From positions 1 to 8,179 of the forward strand of contig JACZST010000082.1 in NCBI GenBank assembly GCA_022574065.1: a stretch of DNA of 8,179 bases. Direction: 5' to 3'. The stretch is from Acidobacteriota bacterium. Its GTDB lineage: Bacteria; Actinomycetota; Acidimicrobiia; Spongiisociales; UBA5794. Under the pieces are notes generated by a model that was given only the letters and a program-made list of their open reading frames with translations, made no database searches and was not told the origin of the DNA. The stretch's first letter is position 1. Every line of letters begins with the position of its first letter. Shown here piece after piece: positions 6,664-8,179 of the stretch. The position numbers and the translations under genes are program-made.

Positions 6664-6687
6664 GCTGCTGTTCCTGAGTTCAGCAGC
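6664..6687. repeat. 7-bp inverted repeat in the gap between the ArsM-like and flavoprotein genes
   Basis: GCTGCTG and CAGCAGC are separated by 10 nt (TTCCTGAGTT on the plus strand). It lies 73 bp downstream of the ArsM-like stop and 98 bp upstream of the flavoprotein start. It could be a factor-assisted terminator for the upstream gene, or an operator or leader hairpin for the flavoprotein gene. There is no T-run. No clear promoter is visible in the rest of the 193-bp gap. Confidence 0.35.
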
Positions 6688-6759
6688 GTCCGTGTGTTCA
6701 ACGCGATCGCACTCAGCCTGTTGAGTCCCACGCGAATGACTCGCCTTGACGCCAGGGGT

Positions 6760-8179
6760 CTAGGCCTCCGGCTTATCGGCCCGAAAGTTGACCCCCCGGG
6801 TACCGAAGTAGGCGACTTCCTTGCTGGGGCGAACCGCTCCTTCGAAAACGTTCTTGCGCCAGGTGACTTCGAATCCCTCGAATCCGGCGGCCACGACCGT
6901 GGCCTCGAGCGCTGCTTCCAGCAGCGCCCCAGCTATTCAGTTGGTCCACAGGTCGATGTCGTGCTTGGCGCCCTCCGGGATCTCTTTTTCCACGGTGATA
7001 TCGGCGATCTGGAGCCGTCCCCCGGGCCGGAGCACCCTGAAGATCTCGTCGAATACCCGATCCTTGGTGGGCGACAAGTTGACCACTCCGTTGGAGATCA
7101 CGAGGTCGGCCCAGCCATCGGGAATCGGGAGCGATTCCATGTAGCCATGCCGGTACTCGAGCTGCTCCAAGCCGAGCTCGGTCATTGCCGCATTGGCTTT
7201 CTCCAGCATGGGCTCGGTCATATCAACGCCGATCACACGGCCGGCCGAGCCAACGGCGCGGGCGGCGATGATGGAATCCACTCCGGCACCCGAGCCGATG
7301 TCCACGACGTGCTCGCCGTCGGCAGGCATTTCCATCGCCAGCGGGTTCCCCATACCGGAGAACGAGGCGATCACCGTATCGGGGATCCCCTCGATCCACT
7401 CCTTCTCGTAGCCGTTCATCGCTAGCGCCGCCCGGCCTGTGTTGAAGTGGTAGCCGCGGTCTGGCTCGGCGGCCACATCCGTGTACTCTCGGGATATCTC
7501 GTTGCGCAGGATCTGCACCGCGGCGTTGTCGTTGGAGAACCGCTCCCGGATCGTCTCCTCGTCCAGGTCCACTTGGACTTGTGGCAAATACGTGTATGTC
7601 TTGAAGGTGCCGGTGTCGTACTCCTCTGAGCCCTCCCGCACCATGGCGCCCTCGGGGAGCGGAAGATCGCGATAGGCCGCTTCGGTCATCAGCACATATT
7701 CGTCTTCTGGCACCGAGTTTTTGGCAAGACGGTGCACGGTGATGACATCGACTCCAGACAAGGTCGGGTACTCCCCCACACTGGTAAGCAATGCCTCTCC
7801 CGAATGGGCGATGATCTTGAGCTTGAGGTCACCGACCTCAGCGCAGGCATCGCACTTGCATACGCTGTAGGCCCCGACCTCAACCAGCCGCTCGGCAAAC
7901 ACGTCAAACAGGGCCAACAGGCGCTCGACGAGGTCGGCGCTTTGCCGCCGCCACACCTCCTCGTCACTGCTCTTGACGGTGTACAGGAACAGGGCGTCGC
8001 CCTCGATACGAGATACCCGCAACGGCACGTCCACCTGGTCCAAGAGACTCTCCAACAACGCCCCGATGATCATCGAACTATGCCGCAACTCCTTGTCATG
8101 CGACACCATGAAGTGCGTATAGCCGCTGATGTCGACAAGCATCAACAGGACCGGCTGGGCCTCAGTCTCAACCGTCGTC
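6760..8179 (-). CDS. DUF2652-ArsM-like methyltransferase fusion with in-frame TGA at the catalytic Cys: candidate selenoprotein (5' end outside window)
   Basis: The frame is open to the window edge, so the true start is probably beyond 8179. Numbering below counts from the TTG at 8145, giving 461 residues to the TAG at 6760. Residues 1-190 are a DUF2652 domain, related to class III nucleotidyl cyclases: VDISGYTHF with Asp5, RIEGDALFLY with Asp50, and the cysteine cluster CKCDAC (96-101). Residues 210-461 are an ArsM-like SAM methyltransferase: GYHFNTGRAAL, SAM loop VDIGSGAGVD (281-290), GVDMTEPML, SNGVVNLSP (351-359), FRVLRPGGRLQIADI. DIDLWTN is followed by TGA (residue 403) and then IAGALLEAAL, FGTRGVNFRA. 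Relatives read DLWTGCIAG; the Cys equals Cys224 of Cyanidioschyzon ArsM. Met265 and Gly353 replace the other two arsenic-binding Cys (72 and 174), so arsenite may not be the substrate. A SECIS-like hairpin follows the TGA. Nonsense mutation is the main alternative. Confidence 0.87.
6907..6929 (-). promoter_or_regulatory. Candidate bacterial SECIS hairpin in the ArsM-like gene
   Basis: On the minus strand GCGCTGCT (6927-6920), loop GGA (6919-6917), AGCAGCGC (6916-6909) is a perfect 8-bp stem. It extends by one G-U and one G-C pair to 6929/6907. The loop begins after 17 nt beyond the TGA and starts with GG, within the usual limits for bacterial SECIS elements (loop about 16-37 nt from the UGA, G in the first two loop positions). 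Unlike fdhF it has no bulge. GC-rich coding DNA forms such stems by chance more easily, so this one is less specific than the MerB-like hairpin. Confidence 0.6.
6937..6939 (-). other. In-frame TGA, candidate selenocysteine codon of the ArsM-like protein
   Basis: The minus-strand codons are tgg-acc-aac-TGA-ata-gct-ggg-gcg, giving LWTN-U-IAGA. The position is the invariant Cys of the ArsM-type motif DLWTxCIAG. A further 58 family-like codons follow to the TAG at 6760-6762. Confidence 0.8.

Noticed and set aside
6424..7425. 333-codon open frame on the plus strand opposite the ArsM-like and flavoprotein genes
   Set aside because: It is an antisense shadow of GC-rich codons. It crosses the end of two well-supported minus-strand genes and its protein is low-complexity with no family resemblance.
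6937..8145. ArsM-like gene ending at DLWTN as a natural C-terminus
   Set aside because: The family continues with xCIAGALLE and FGTxG segments, and both are found in frame right after the TGA.
4378..8179. Genetic code in which TGA means Trp
   Set aside because: Trp is TGG throughout, TGA serves as a true stop for the EF-Tu-like and MerB-like genes, and both internal TGA codons align with Cys, not Trp.

Overview
The window looks like a high-GC actinobacterial chromosome, perhaps Acidimicrobiia-like. The reasons are GC-rich codon use, TAnnnT -10 boxes lying 6-8 nt from start codons (the leaderless layout common in Actinobacteria), and a MerB-like protein of the 'WWANC' type seen in that phylum. 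The species cannot be named. I see no tRNA, rRNA, insertion sequence, CRISPR array or attachment site.

Left part (1-4264), ordinary accessory genes: a truncated YnjB-type solute-binding lipoprotein (minus), a GH5-like glycoside hydrolase (minus), a small EF-Tu domain II-like protein (plus), a VOC-family protein (plus) and a GNAT-like protein (minus).

Right part (4378-8179), the striking region: two genes that a standard gene caller would truncate at an in-frame TGA. The first (4378-5034, plus) is a complete 218-residue MerB/alkylmercury lyase-like protein whose TGA sits where MerB has catalytic Cys159. The second (6760-8179, minus, 5' end outside the window) fuses a DUF2652 cyclase-like domain to an ArsM-like methyltransferase. 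Its TGA sits at the conserved Cys of the family motif DLWT-x-C-IAG, the equivalent of Cys224 in Cyanidioschyzon ArsM. After each TGA the same frame continues with family-conserved sequence to a normal stop. Each TGA is also followed by a hairpin of bacterial SECIS type: 19 and 17 nt lie between the TGA and the apical loop, and both loops begin with GG. The first loop is GGUC, the same as in the E. coli fdhF SECIS. I therefore read both genes as selenoproteins.

Between them, on the minus strand, lies an intact MerA/lipoamide-dehydrogenase-family flavoprotein with a CPYWAC redox centre. Together these suggest a selenium-dependent metal or metalloid (Hg/As-type) detoxification or alkylation cluster: a carbon-metal lyase-like enzyme, a metalloid methyltransferase-like enzyme and a possible electron supplier. 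This joint function is inference. Both Sec proteins lack other metal-binding cysteines of the classical enzymes, so their substrates may differ. No selenocysteine machinery (selA, selB, selC, selD) is in the window.
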